A DNA stretch of 64,000 nt, from contig JAWHQI010000273.1 in NCBI GenBank assembly GCA_033032865.1, forward strand, positions 62,001 to 126,000. The letters are read 5' to 3'. The DNA comes from Dactylorhiza incarnata (taxonomy: Eukaryota; Streptophyta; Magnoliopsida; Asparagales; Orchidaceae). Below, piece after piece: positions 11,490 through 22,500 of the stretch (position 1 is its first letter; each line of letters begins with the position of its first letter). A program made the position numbers and the translations under genes. The notes beneath the pieces are model-generated. The model was given only the letters and a program-made list of their open reading frames with translations, did not search any database and had not been told where the DNA came from.

Positions 11490-12560
11490 AAATGCATGGT
11501 TACCTGTGATTACTTCTTGCGGATTCCTCTCCTGGGTCATGTCCAATGCATACACTTGTCCTTGAGCAGGCCTTTGATTTCCTCCATGATGTCCTCGGCC
11601 TCGTCCTCGGCCTTGCTATGTTGGTGGAGCTACAGGGGGATGGTAGAAGCCTCTAGGGCAGTGGGCTTGTATGTGCCCTGGCTGGTTACACCTATAGCAA
11701 GTTCCTTGAAAGTGTCATATCCCCTCCAGCCTCAGAGGTTCCTGAATGTGCAAGGGCTGAGGAGCAGTGTTCATGTCTAAAATTTGGATGGGGATGACCC
11801 CTAGCTCTCTGGTGACCCATGGTCCTACCCCTTGGGGGACCCCTCCCCCTACTGTCCTCTCCTACTGTCATAAAGTCTGTCGGCCTCTTCCCTCTATTCT
11901 GGACCATGAGATGGTCTGACTCGAGCTTCTTTGTCATCTCAGTAATCCGATGGAGGCTAGAATCGGCCACAAAAAGTAAAGCATGTTTGAGGGAGTCCCA
12001 AAGACCCCTCTAGAATCTCTTGGCATACCCCTGATCATCCAAAGTATGAGCTCCTGCAAATCTGGTCAGGTGGGAGAATTTTCACTAATACTCCAGAACC
12101 GGCCGACTTCCCTGCCTCAGTTTTGAAATCTCTTCTCCATCTTATCACTTTCGGTAGGTGACACAAAATGTTCCAAGAAGGCCTCGCTGAAGTCATCCCA
12201 AGTGATGTCGGTGTACTTATATCTAGCATAAGTAGAGTCCATGAGGGACTTCCACCATCTCTTCATGCAAATCTAATACTGAAACTGCCAAGGTGACAGC
12301 CAGGTTGGTCGGGCATCGGATCCCAGCGAGCATCTCCTTAATAGTATCCGACCACTCCTCAGTCCGCATTGTTGTCTCTGTCCCATAGTAAGTAGGGGAA
12401 AGGCCTTAGAAGGCACTCAACCAGTTCAACCTCGGGTTTTGCTGCTGCAACGGAGCCTGCTGTGACCTAAAGTCCTCCAAGATTGTCGTCAGGGTTTGTC
12501 CGAATTTGGACTGTAGGAAGGGAGTAGCAGCCAGAGGAGGGGGAACAGTAGCCTATGGAC
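11490..12560 (-). pseudogene. Ty3/gypsy gag remains with zinc knuckle (G2)
   Basis: Read on the minus strand from about 12480. One frame carries the retrotransposon gag landmarks ITWDDFSEAFLEHFVSPTES and DKMEKRFQ. Next are FWDSLKHALLFVADS and a glycine/arginine-rich stretch (GRGPPRGRTMGHQRARG). Then comes a zinc knuckle, CYRCNQPGHIQAHC, near 11690, matching CX2CX4HX4C. The frames switch several times, so no gag protein can be made. Its position directly upstream of the protease fragment fits the standard gag-pro-pol order. Confidence 0.8.
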
Positions 12561-12763
12561 TAACGTTCGTTAGAGGCTACCAATGAAAGATACAATTTAT
12601 ATCAAAAGGTTGGCCTTATTTTATAAATTGTGGACTTACTGATGTGAATTTGCACATGGGCACACTAATGCTTCTGATGTATTAGTTTGTCCGCAAACTA
12701 ATTTTTTTGAGCAGGGTGTTCTAGTGGTTTAGTGGACTTGTTCTATTCTAGGATCGTGTTTTG

Positions 12764-12775
12764 GCTGATACCAGT
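12764..12775 (-). promoter_or_regulatory. Primer-binding site next to LTR-2
   Basis: The minus strand reads TGGTATCAGC two bases inside the LTR-2 boundary. Nine of the first ten bases match the tRNA-Met primer site. It fixes G2 as a minus-strand element whose 5' LTR is LTR-2. Confidence 0.7.
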
Positions 12776-14386
12776 TGTAAAACTCCGCCTCCCGATAATT
12801 GAGCACGGTCGAGGGGATCTTATGCCCAGAGAAGTCGCCTTGCTGTAGAGCCAACTCACGAATTGGCAACCACCATTGGACTCTTATTCTGCCGACAATT
12901 TCCAAATATCATAGGCCAACCACAATTGTAAAAGGAATGAAAATCCAAAGGTCCACATCGCATTAAATTGAAATAGTAGTCCACAAAATAGTAATAAAGA
13001 CTAATATAGTCCAATGCATGTCCTAAAAGGAAATACAATCTAATATAAAGTGGAAGATCTCTAATGTCTCACATCTACTATGGAAGGGACCAGTACATGC
13101 TGCATCATCACATCAGGCTCTACCTCTCTGGCCTGGTGGTCCTCCTGCTCAACATACTACTGATGCATCGGCACGGTTCCCTAAAATGATGTGGTCCACT
13201 GACCGTTAGTCAAAATACTAAGCAGTTTTGACATTCGCTCCCACGGCCACTCCTAGGCACTATGTGGGAGGATGGAAAAGGTACAATGTATGCAGTAATA
13301 ATAATACAACCAGGTGACATATGAGGTAATGTATTCTATGGTGTCATTTATAGCTATATATCAAGTAGTTGTACACGTATGAATAGTAAGTGTGTTGTTG
13401 TTGTTCTCATCAAGTGGTTATTTAATCAACATCTACTAGTAAACAATAGAATAAGCTATCATGTACAATCATATAGCAAAAGACAATAAATAACTTAACT
13501 TATAAAAATGCTCATACAGATTTATAGGTTAATGGTCATTCTAACAAGTAAAGTAACTCATCATATAAAAGAGTCCATACTAATTTATATAATAAGGATC
13601 TTGGTGAAGGTTTATGGTATATATGACATGCAATGCTATGATATGATGACTTATCATGCACTTACTCAAAAACGCAACTCTATGTCGACATATACATTTA
13701 GTTCTCGCTTTTTGAGGGTAGCTAGCCTCTCAGTCACCTCCCTTTGTGGTCAATCGGAGATAGTGAAGCGGGCGTCTCCACTACCAGACATAGGCCTTAT
13801 GTATGCCTCAACGTGTGAGCATTGTGGAGCCTCTGCATACTCTTGCCGGAATGTACCAAACCAAACCTCCATAGATTAGGGAAGAGTCATTGAGAAAGCG
13901 TCTCCAGGCACCCGTTGAGCTGGCCCACTAGACCTCGACCACTCTAGCAAAGTCTACATGTTTCTGCTGGTATGACGACCAAACATACATCGTAGACCCA
14001 CTTCAAGTAATCTTATCGTTGTGATCTATATGGACATGCACAAGTAAGCATCCCCACCTCATATGTATAACTGAGCTAGCAAATCCCAGGGACTATCAAC
14101 CAAGTTCTCGCTATAATCATTCACCATAATATAAGACAGTCATATAAGTTCCGAGTTGACAATACCCAATAACCTATGGTTCAACTCCTGTGTAGGGGGA
14201 GTACAGCCTGTAGCAAATTAATCGTGATCCTATGGATTACTTATGGTACTGTACAAATACTGAGTGTCCATCATCTGGTTAATATGTTCATCATATGTAG
14301 ACTTAACAGTTTATGTTGAATCTTGGACTTTCCTAGGTCTACTCGGTGAAGGGCTCGCGACGGTACTGGGAGATCCGATGGGATGA

Positions 14387-14391
14387 CATCC
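14387..14391. repeat. Target site duplication of element A, left
   Basis: catcc, identical to 27154-27158. Confidence 0.95.
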
Positions 14392-14694
14392 TGTTGGGAA
14401 TTGTATCCACAATTACCTTGATTTGAAGAAGTCCCCTTGAACTAAGTTGAATTGAGTTTGTATTTGATGTTGCTCTCTAGTAATGTGTTTGCAGGTTTTA
14501 AATGGCTATGTACAAACCAATGTCAGGTTTCAATGGGTCATCAAACACAAGCCTATGCAATGTAATTCCTCATTGTATGGACCAAGGTGTTGACTCATGT
14601 GAAATCTCTCTATTGGGATGTACTTTTTCAAACACAAAGGAAGAGCTAAAGGAAGGTGCTGTTGTTCTGTGTTCAAGGAAGAAACAAAATTTTT

Positions 14695-15200
14695 CTAAGT
14701 ATTTCTGCGTTCGACGAAAGTTGGTGCGTTCGTCGATCTCAGTTCGATGGATGGAAGTATTTTCGTCGAACTCTGTTCGTTGTTCATTTTTCCTGAAGAT
14801 CTAAGTTCAGCTTTCGTCGATCTCAGTTAGACGAACTGAATAAATTTCGTCGATCTCGATTGTGCCTAAGCTGAAAGTAGTTCGTCGATCGCGTTCGTCG
14901 ATCTCTGTTTGACGAACAAAAGAAGTTTTCGTCGACCGCTGTTCTGCCTAAGTTGAAAGTAATTTCGTCGATCTCAGTTCGACGAACTTAAATTGTTTTG
15001 TCGATCTCAGTTTTTGCTGAAGTTAAAGCAATTTCGTCGATCGTCGATCTCCGTTCGATGAAGTGACGAAATTTCATCGACCGCTGTTTAGCTGAAATTT
15101 GAAGTGATTTCTTTGATCATCTTTTGTCGATCTCCATTCGACGAACTATGAGGTTTCGTCAATCCTGTTTTATTGAAAATGAAGTATTTCTTTGAGCTCA
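14695..15200 (+). promoter_or_regulatory. Array of TTCGTCGA/TCGACGAA inverted motifs in U3
   Basis: At least ten short inverted repeats, in units like cgtcgatctcagttcgacga at roughly 50-60 bp spacing. The array lies upstream of the TATA box. Its copy at 25555-26075 in the 3' LTR keeps the motifs although the bases between have drifted. Confidence 0.7.
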
Positions 15201-15256
15201 GTTCGACTAATCTTCTGAGGCCGACGAATTGACTCAATGCTGTTTTGATTCTCCAT

Positions 15257-15465
15257 TTCTTTTCTCGAGAAGATTATCTATCTCTCGAGAAGATTTTCTC
15301 TCCTGTAAAATCCTTCTATATTTCTTCTCGAAGTCGAAGCCTATTTAGTTCTCGAGAAATACTTTGTTCTCGAGAAATTAATTATTTTGTTCTTAATCCT
15401 GTTTTCTCAGAAGCTCTTTTATTTCTCGGGAAGTCCTTTGTGTTCTCAAGAAATCTGTTCATATC
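15257..15465 (+). promoter_or_regulatory. Array of TTCTCGAGAA palindromes
   Basis: Several exact or near-exact copies of the 10-bp palindrome ttctcgagaa lie between the TCGA array and the TATA box. The same motif recurs upstream of ORF3 (23200-23310) and in solo LTR C (44930-45240). Confidence 0.7.
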
Positions 15466-15584
15466 CTGAAATCATTTTTTCAATCCTTTTTGACGAGACG
15501 TTAATTCATTCTGTCTATTCTGATGGCTCTTTTGATTTCGTTTAAGGTTTATTCTACCATAATTGATGTCATTAAGCCTTTGAT

Positions 15585-15592
15585 TATATAAG
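15585..15592 (+). promoter_or_regulatory. TATA box of element A LTR
   Basis: TATATAAG in the 5' LTR; the matching box in the 3' LTR is at 26439. Confidence 0.7.
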
Positions 15593-16299
15593 GCTCTCGT
15601 TCATAAGATTCATAATTAATTCTGATCAAACCCTAACTCTCCTTCTGTTCCAAGAACGAGAAAGTGCCGCCTCCTGTCGCAAAAGCTGGAGATCGATTTG
15701 CTGTTCTAAATCAGTTGTCTCCAGTGGAAGAAAAGGTTCGATTGGTCATTGCTCCTTCCTCTATAGAATCTATTGGATCAAGTTGAATCGAAGAAGGTCA
15801 GATCTGAGTTTTTATTGTTCTTCCTCATCGACATCAAGTCAAAGTTTTTCAAGCCACAAGATGGAAGAAGATCTCTCAAGCCTTTCAGATCTGGTTATGT
15901 TTTGATAATTTTGTATCAAATCTATTATTACATTTGATTGTAGGAGAAGTTTTCTCCGAGTTGTAGGAGAGGTTATTCTCCGAGTTGTAAGAGAGATTAT
16001 CTCTGAGTTTGTAGGAGATTTGTCTTTGAGATTGTAGGAGTGTTGACTCCGAGATTGTAGGATCATTCTTGATCCGAGTTATAGTGAAGTAGTCAAGTCT
16101 AGCTGTTGTGCTAGATTGGCGAGGCTGGCAAGTGGAGTACCCAAGAATGGGGAACCACTATAAATTCCTTGTGTTATCTGTGTTTGTGATTTTCTTTCTG
16201 TGCGATCTAATTCATCAAGTCTTTAATTCCGCAAAAGACGCAGTTATCACTTATTCACCCCCCTCTAGGTGATTTAGGTTGACAACTAGATACTTCAAT

Positions 16300-16311
16300 T
16301 GGTATCAGAGG
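16300..16311 (+). promoter_or_regulatory. Primer-binding site of element A (tRNA-Met)
   Basis: tggtatcagagg, two bases after the LTR end; complementary to the initiator tRNA-Met 3' end. Confidence 0.95.
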
Positions 16312-16375
16312 ATCGCTGTTCGTTGCTAGGTTAACACCTTGAACAGGATCCATCCATTCTAGTTGCTAGCAAATC

Positions 16376-18211
16376 ATGGAAAGATGCAAGGAATCCTCCT
16401 CGCTAAAGTTGCCTATCTGCACAAAGGCTAATTTCCCCATGTGGAAAGAAAGAGTGAGATTCTACATGGAGGTCGTAGATCCGAGAATTTTTCAAGTTGT
16501 GGAAGAAGGCCCTCAAGTGCCTATGACTGCCTCTACAATTGACCCTACTGTAAGGGTGCCTAAAAAGATGATGGACTTAACCAAGGATGAGATCGCCATC
16601 GTTGCCTTGGACAAAAAGGAGAAGAACATAATTGCCAGTGCAGTGGACGATTCGATGTTGCAAAACTTAATTCACTGCCAATCTGCTCAAGAGATGTGGA
16701 TATCCTTGATTGTTCTCATGGAAGGTACCGAAGAGGTAAGGGACGATAGAAGATCTCTACTCAACCAAGAGTATGAGGCCTTCAAGCAGGGTAGGAAGGA
16801 GTGCATTGCCGATGCATATGAAAGATTCTTCAAAATAGTTAACGTCCTAAGAAACTATGGTCGGGTCTTTACAAATGGTGAGCTAAATGACAAATTCCTG
16901 CGATCCCTAACGAAAGACTGGGATAGCAAGATAGTTGCAATCTGGGAGTTTGGAAAACTACCAAGTCTTGACCCGCAAAATCTGTTCGAAAAGCTGCTAT
17001 CACATGAACTGCAAATGAACATCCACAAATCTGAAGAGGATGTGAATCGGGCCTCAAGCAAGGAAAGGACCTTGGCACTGAAGGCTGAAAGTACAAGGAA
17101 AAGCAAAGTTGTGTCCCCGATCAGAGAAAAAGAAGCTGACAATGAAGAAGAATCAGAAGCTAGCTCCTCCTGCTCCGAAATGTCTGATGGGGAATTTTCT
17201 CTAATCTTGGGTCAATTCAAGAGGTTACTAAGCAAAAGAAGGCACATGAAGAACAAGTCGTCTTCCTCAGACTATAAACATTCTTGACGTGATGGTGATC
17301 ATCACAGAAAGGGCTCAAGCAACCATGACAGGTATAAGACTAAACCGAATAAACATATTTCTTCTGACATTGTTTGTTATTGCTGTAATAAGCCAGGGCA
17401 CCTGATCGATGATTGCCCTCATAAGAAGAAAGAAGATGGAAAGAGAGAAGATAAGAAATCCACCTACGGTAAAAAGAATACTGAAAGAAGTCTAGTCGCA
17501 AAGAAGTCCAAAACTCTAAGCGACAGTGACTCGGAGAAGTCAAGTGTTGAAGAAGAAGCCTACTTTGGGCTGATGGCCATGACTAATGATGAAGAAGAAC
17601 CTCCATATACTAGGAAGGTAAATTCTCACACCATCTTATCTGATTCTGATTATGCCTCAGCTGAGCAAAAGGATTACCCCTCAGATGATGACTCAGAACT
17701 CATGACCCAATATACTAACATGCTTAAATGCTTTGACAAATGCCGAAAGGTAGTCAAAACCCAGGCCAAGGAGATCATGTATCTCAAGGAAGTGGAATCT
17801 AATCTGAGAAAGGAAGTTGAACAACTTTCTTCTTTCAGAGAGGAAATCCAAGTCTTGCAAGACAAGATCAAAAGCTCGGATGAGCTCCTAATCCTGAGAG
17901 AGAAAAGTATCAAAGAGCTGGAAGAACAACTAGCCTCTGAGAAGAAGCTAGTTGAAAAGTTTTCTCAACCTAAAACTATTCTTCCAATCATTGATAAATT
18001 CTCTGCTAAAGCAGGTAGCAGTGGATTAGGTCATGTGACTGGTCCTAGTAATTCCTCTAAGGGCACCCATGCCAAGAAGAAAGATAAGAATGCAAAGAAA
18101 GTTACCACCGAAGAGAAAGGGAAACCCCATCAAGATCAAGTGGCATTCAAGAAAGTTATCTTTCCTACAAATGTCTATGATATGGAGAGCACTTATGGTC
18201 ACTTGACATGA
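16376..18211 (+). pseudogene. gag: gag of element A, first part (copia, UBN2-type)
   Basis: The start MERCKESSSLKLP lies 65 bp after the primer site. The capsid-like domain contains FPMWKERVRFYMEVVDPRIF, EMWISLIVLMEGTEE and LNDKFLRSLTKDWD. The frame stops at TGA 17285-17287, but the same frame stays open to 18211. It then carries a zinc knuckle, CYCCNKPGHLIDDC, at 17375-17416 (CX2CX4HX4C) and a coiled-coil stretch (about 17730-17970), ending in QPKTILPIIDKFSAKAG. So one nonsense change interrupts a gag of at least 600 residues. A CGA to TGA change is likely. Solo LTR F lies 36 bp beyond the last codon, and gag resumes after it. Confidence 0.9.
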
Positions 18212-18589
18212 CCAATTAATTTTGCGCCTGTCATTGACTATAAGGGATGGACTCGTCCTCGAAACCTCGGTGAAAGTGCTTTCAAAGCACTGTTGAATCC
18301 AAAATCGTCCCCACGCCCTCGACGCTCAATCCCAGAGGAATGAGAGGGAGAAGTGGTCGAGCAGCTGGTTACTTGAGTCGCAAATGAAGAGCTGAGTGAG
18401 AGAGAAGAAGAGAGGGCTGCTAGCTTGCGGCGAGGCCAGACTTCGCCCGCCGCGGCAAATGCCACTCCTGCGGCGGCGGGCTTTACCTTTATTTAATAAT
18501 CTGCAGTACAGCTTGCCGTGTTTAGTACATGGAAATAGAATGAGTACAAGAGAGTTGCGGGTAAGAAAAGAGTAAGCCGCGCGGGCTGT

Positions 18590-18780
18590 TTGCCGAGGTC
18601 GCTCATCCTGTTCACAGAGGTCGCTCGGCCTGGTTGCAGAGGTCGCTCGGGCTGGTAGCAGAGGCCGCCCGGCCTGTTCGCAGAGGCCGCCCGGCCTGTT
18701 CGCCGAGGCTGCCCGGACAGGTCGCCGAGGCCGTCCGGGCAGGTCGCCCGGACAGGTCGCCCGGACAGGTCGCTCAGACA
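18590..18780. repeat. Short tandem repeat, about 24-27 bp units
   Basis: Degenerate units of the form ggcctgttcgcagaggccgc, ending in shorter 15-bp units gcccggacaggtc near 18735-18770. Inside solo LTR F. Confidence 0.8.
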
Positions 18781-18930
18781 AGTCGCAACTTGGTGCGGTT
18801 TGTCTGTTTCTAGCCACCGTTTTTGTCCCCCCACCTGCCTGTCCTTTCTTCATGGTCGAGGGTCCTATTTATAGGCTCTGGGTCGATGTCGTCACCTCCG
18901 GTGAGCCGGTGACTGGAGTTCTACTCGCGC

Positions 18931-19260
18931 GGTCTGAAGGAGGAGGCCGCCTACCCGCGCGGTCTGAAGGAGGAGGCCGCCTACCCGCGCGGTCTGAAGG
19001 AGGAGGCCTCCTACCCGCGCGGTCTGAAGGAGGAGGCCGCCTACCCGCGCGGTCTGAAGAATGAGGCCGCCCCTGCTGGGCGACCTGAAGAAGGAGACCG
19101 CCCCTGCTGGGCGACCTGAAGAAGGAGACCGCCCCTGCTGGGCGACCTGAAGAAGGAGACCGCCCCTGCTGGGCTACCTGAAGAAGGAGACCGCCCCTGC
19201 TGGGTGACCTGAAGAAGGAGACCGCCCCTGCTGGGCGACCTGAAGGAGAGAAGCCGCCCC
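18931..19260. repeat. Two adjoining minisatellites, 30-bp and 31-bp units
   Basis: 30-bp units start at 18931, 18961, 18991, 19021 and 19051. They pass without a break into 31-bp units starting at 19081, 19112, 19143, 19174, 19205 and 19236. The two unit types share the ctgaag..gga.gccgcc core. Confidence 0.95.
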
Positions 19261-19477
19261 ACCTGGGCAACTTGAAGGGAGAAGCCGCCCCACCTGGACG
19301 ACTTAAAGGGAGAGACCGCCTACCCGGGCTGTTTGAAGAAGGAGGCCGCCTCACCTGGGCGGTTTGAAGGAGGAGGTCGCCCCTTCTTACCACTTTGGGT
19401 GTAAAAAGAGCCTTTGCGTGAGGTCTAATCCTTCCCGGGCGCGTAATCTGCAAAAATGTAGCAAAAGAAGCCTCCCA

Positions 19478-19905
19478 GGGGAGGATCGCCGATTTCTGGG
19501 TCAACAAGCACCTTATCAAGAGATAAATCTGAAAGACTATGGTCCTTTTGTTCATGGTCCGAGTGCTAAGAGAGAACCAATAGTGAAGGCTGTTGCACCT
19601 AAGCCTAAGGACAAAGCACTACCATGTGTGTGCTGTACTGATGAGGCATCCTCATCTAGAAGGAATGCTCCTGCCAAAACTAACGTTCAAAAGTTAAGCA
19701 GGAGAATACTAAGACAAGGTACAACAGGTTTGGTTGTTGGTGTTGCGGCAAAATAGGTCACTTTGTCGTAGATTGTTGGTTCAATTCTACTTATGTTAAT
19801 AGACCACAAGTAAACATTGCAAGAAAGATCACTCGCAATGTTACAATTCAGCGTGGTTCTCAACTAACACGGGACCAAGGACCCAAATTTGTTTGGGCTC
19901 CTTAG
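19478..19905 (+). pseudogene. gag: gag of element A, C-terminal part with second zinc knuckle
   Basis: After solo LTR F the gag sequence resumes with LKDYGPFVHGPSAKRE, matching IQMAHHGPFVFGAPTH in element B. A second zinc knuckle, CWCCGKIGHFVVDC, lies at 19735-19776, and the frame ends DQGPKFVWAP at 19905. Element B has the same ending (PGPKSPWVPKDY), so this is the natural gag terminus. At least one further frame change separates it from the first part. Two zinc knuckles in one gag is unusual among the copia gags I know. Confidence 0.8.
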
Positions 19906-19922
19906 GCAAGATAATCTGTTTT

Positions 19923-20356
19923 TGCAGGTATGTCCAAAGGCCAACAAAAATCCAATCTGGTATTTGGACAGTGGTTGTTCTCGGCATATGACCGGGACTA
20001 AGAGTTTATAGCAGGATTTTATTCCAATTGCGAACGGTCCAAAAGTTATTTTTGGCGGATCCGACAGAGGAATAACAAAAGGCTACGGTATGATTTCAAA
20101 TGGTAATGTATCCTTTTTCGATGTGGCTTATGTGGAAGGATTAGAACATAATCTTATAAGCATAAGTCAACTCTGTGATAAAGGATACGTAGTTGATTTT
20201 CGTAAAGATAAGTGTTTGATAAAGTCGTCAGAAAATTCGGAAACGATTTTATCAGGCACTCATTGTAGAAATATATTTTGTTTAAATTTTCTTTGTTTAT
20301 CCTCTTCTACACCAGTGTGTCTTTTAGCAAAAAATAGTGCATCTCTCGCTGACCAA
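19923..20356 (+). pseudogene. pol: Protease region of element A pol
   Basis: The frame begins after the gag stop and reads NPIWYLDSGCSRHMTG, with the DSG of the aspartic protease at 19967. A TAG at 20009-20011 breaks it. From 20090 the frame continues NVSFFDVAYVEGLEHNLISI, the usual copia linker, to IKSSENSETILSGT. The integrase follows in the same frame after one stop. Confidence 0.88.
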
Positions 20357-21290
20357 TGACACAAGAGATTAGCACATATAAATTTCAAAACTATACACAA
20401 ATTATTTTCTCAAAACGTAGTGCGTGATGCGCCAAATATTAAGTGCGTTAAAGATAGACCTTGTCATGCTTGTGTAAAAGACAAGCAAACAAGAGCTACC
20501 TTTAAGAGCATTATTGGCAAAGATTCAACAAGGTGTTTATACCTACTTCATATGGACTTGTTTGGTCCTTTGCAAATTAGAAGTTTAGGAGGAAAGTCTT
20601 TCACATTGGTTATTGTAGATGACTACTCACATTTTGCATGGGCATTCTTTCTAAAACACAAGTCAGATACCTTTGATATTTTCACTAAGTTTGTCAAGCA
20701 AATCCAGAATGAATTTGAATGTTCGGTGGTCAAAATCAGAAGTGACCATGGAACAGAATTTGAATTTGGGGCCATGACAGACTTCTGTGAAAGCCTTGGT
20801 ATCTTTCATGAGTTTTCCTCTCCTCGAACTCCACAACAAAATGGGGTAGCTGAGAGAAGGAATAGAACACTCATTGAGGCTTGCAGAACAATGTTGAGCG
20901 ACACTTCACTACCCAAATACCTCTGGGTTGAAGTCGTCAACACTGCTTACCATGTGCAAAACAGAGCACTCATAAATAAAAACCATGAAAAGACTCCTTA
21001 TGAACTACTAAAGGGCAAGAAACCAACCATCTCTTATTTTAGAATCTTTGGCAGTAAATGCTTTGTTCTTAACAATGGGAAGCATTACAAAACCATGTTT
21101 AGTGAAAAGAGCTTTGAAGGTATTTTCATAGGCTATAGTAGCCATAGTAGAGCTTATAGAGTTTTTAATCAGAAAACTTTGGTTTTAGAAGAATCCATTA
21201 ATGTTGTATTTGATGAGACGGGTATGCTACATAGCAGCTCCTCTAGTGTTTCTGTTGAAGATGCAGGTTCAAGGCTGCAAGACTTATGCT
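20357..21290 (+). pseudogene. pol: Integrase of element A (copia)
   Basis: TGA at 20357-20359 stands where the family has Trp before HKRLAHIN, so TGG to TGA is likely. The HHCC zinc domain follows (HKRLAHINFKTIHKL, then CHACVKDKQ). The core has DLFGPL, SDHGTEFE and NGVAERRNRTLIEA, giving the D, D and E catalytic residues. Next come the GKKPTISYFRIFGSKCF and GIFIGYSSHSRAYRVFN motifs. Apart from the first stop the core is open for about 440 codons. Its job in a working copy would be joining the cDNA ends to target DNA. Confidence 0.93.
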
Positions 21291-21559
21291 TGGAGAAGCC
21301 AGTTGAAGAAGATTCTCAAACCTTCGTCAAGATCCCTCCCCCAACCTCAACTGAAGAGGAAGATCAGCTTGATGAAGAGCCAATCCAAGTGGAGGAAGAC
21401 ACTCCAGTGGTAGAAGAAGCTCTTGGTGCTCCAAATAATGCGAGGAATCTTGAATTCAGACACCTGAGGGATCATCCTATTAATCAGATCATAGGAGACC
21501 CTCATGGAGGCATAAGAACCAGAAGAGGTACTATTAATGAAAACATGCATTTGAGTTTT

Positions 21560-22500
21560 CTCTCGCAGGTTGAACCAAAGAAATTCCAAGAAGCAAATGA
21601 AGACCCCTCTTGGATAATTGCTATGGAAGAGGAACTAAATCAGTTCAAGCATTGCAAAGTATGGACACTTGTTCCAAAACCCAAAGATAAGAACATCATT
21701 GGAACAAAGTGGGTATACAGAAACAAGTTGGATGAAGAAGGATAATAAAGAACAAAGCCAGACTTGTTGCAAAAGGATACAGACAAGAAGAAGGGATCGA
21801 CTTCGATCAGACTTATGCTCCTGTAGCAAGACTCGAAGCGATCAGGCTGTTTCTAGCTTATGCTGCATTCAAAGGATTCACCGTATATCAAATGGACGTC
21901 AAGTCAGCTTTTCTCAACGGTAATATAAAAGAAGAAGTATACGTGGAACAACCCCCAGGTCTTGTCAATGCTGAACATTCTGATTATGTTTATCTATTAC
22001 AAAAAGCTTTATATGATTTGAAACAAGCTCCTCGAGCTTGGTATGAGACGCTGTCTAACTTTCTTCTTAAGAATAAGTTCACAAGAGGAAAGATAGATAA
22101 GACATTATTTCTTAGGGAAGTGAAAGGCAAGATTTTGCTAGTGCAAATCTATGTCGATGACATTATTTTTGGCTTTACGGATGATATCATTTGCAATAAG
22201 TTTTCCAAACTTATGCAAGGGAAATTTGAAATGAGCAGTATGGGTGAGCTGAAATATTTCTTAGGACTTCAAGTGAAACAATCTGAAGATGGAATTTTCA
22301 TCTCACAAACGAAGTTCACCAAGGAGTTGGTTAAGAAATTTGGAATGGAGAGTACAACCTCTATGAGGACTCCAATGAGCTCAGATATGTCTCTAGACAA
22401 GGATGAGAAAGAGAAACCATTCGATGAAACCAAGTACAGAAGCATTATTGGCTCTCTGCTCTACCTTACTGCTAGTAAGCCTGATATAATGTTTTCTACA
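21560..22500 (+). pseudogene. pol: Reverse transcriptase of element A (copia)
   Basis: Starts with WIIAMEEELNQFKHCKVWTL and [14 protein letters not shown]. One base is missing at about 21743: the first frame ends there and the next begins, so the protein is broken between KLDEEG and [16 protein letters not shown]. The second frame contains the palm motifs [33 protein letters not shown] and the catalytic YVDD at 22150-22161, then [13 protein letters not shown]. All catalytic residues are present, so only the frameshift inactivates it. Confidence 0.93.

Larger units (their letters stand above)
14392..16297 (+). repeat. 5' LTR of element A
   Basis: Runs from TGTTGGGAATTG to GATACTTCA. The U3 part (14690-15200) is packed with ttcgtcga / tcgacgaa motifs, and 15255-15460 with the palindrome ttctcgagaa. 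A TATATAAGG box lies at 15585, and cacccccctctaggtg near the end is a Sirevirus-type LTR tail. Confidence 0.95.
18248..19477 (-). mobile_element. Solo LTR F, Tat-type, inserted in element A gag
   Basis: GC-rich insert of about 1,230 bp between aggga (18243-18247) and gggga (19478-19482), an imperfect target duplication. It shares with the LTR of element D the block gaggccagacttcgcccg..cgcggcaaatgccactcct and has the same orientation. On the minus strand it carries TATAAATA (18866-18873) and AATAAA within the TATTTAATAA region at 18488-18500. No internal domain or second LTR is present, so it is a solo LTR of a related, longer subfamily. The exact ends are uncertain by tens of bases. The long open frames on both strands come from its minisatellite and are not genes. 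Confidence 0.7.

Noticed and set aside
1100..12775. LTR-1 and LTR-2 as the two LTRs of one element
   Set aside because: Both have a primer site on the same side, so both are 5' LTRs by position, and their sequences differ too much. A tandem array sharing an LTR is possible but not supported.
15257..15465. TTCTCGAGAA as heat shock elements
   Set aside because: Heat shock elements need alternating GAA/TTC with two-base gaps; this palindrome has a four-base gap, so only a few variants fit.
18931..19260. CRISPR-like array
   Set aside because: Units are contiguous without spacers and the context is a plant retrotransposon.
18852..19555. Long open frames on both strands with repeated ARSEGGGRLP or SPSSGRPAGAV units
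   Set aside because: They are translations of the 30/31-bp minisatellite of solo LTR F; unit length divisible by three creates them.
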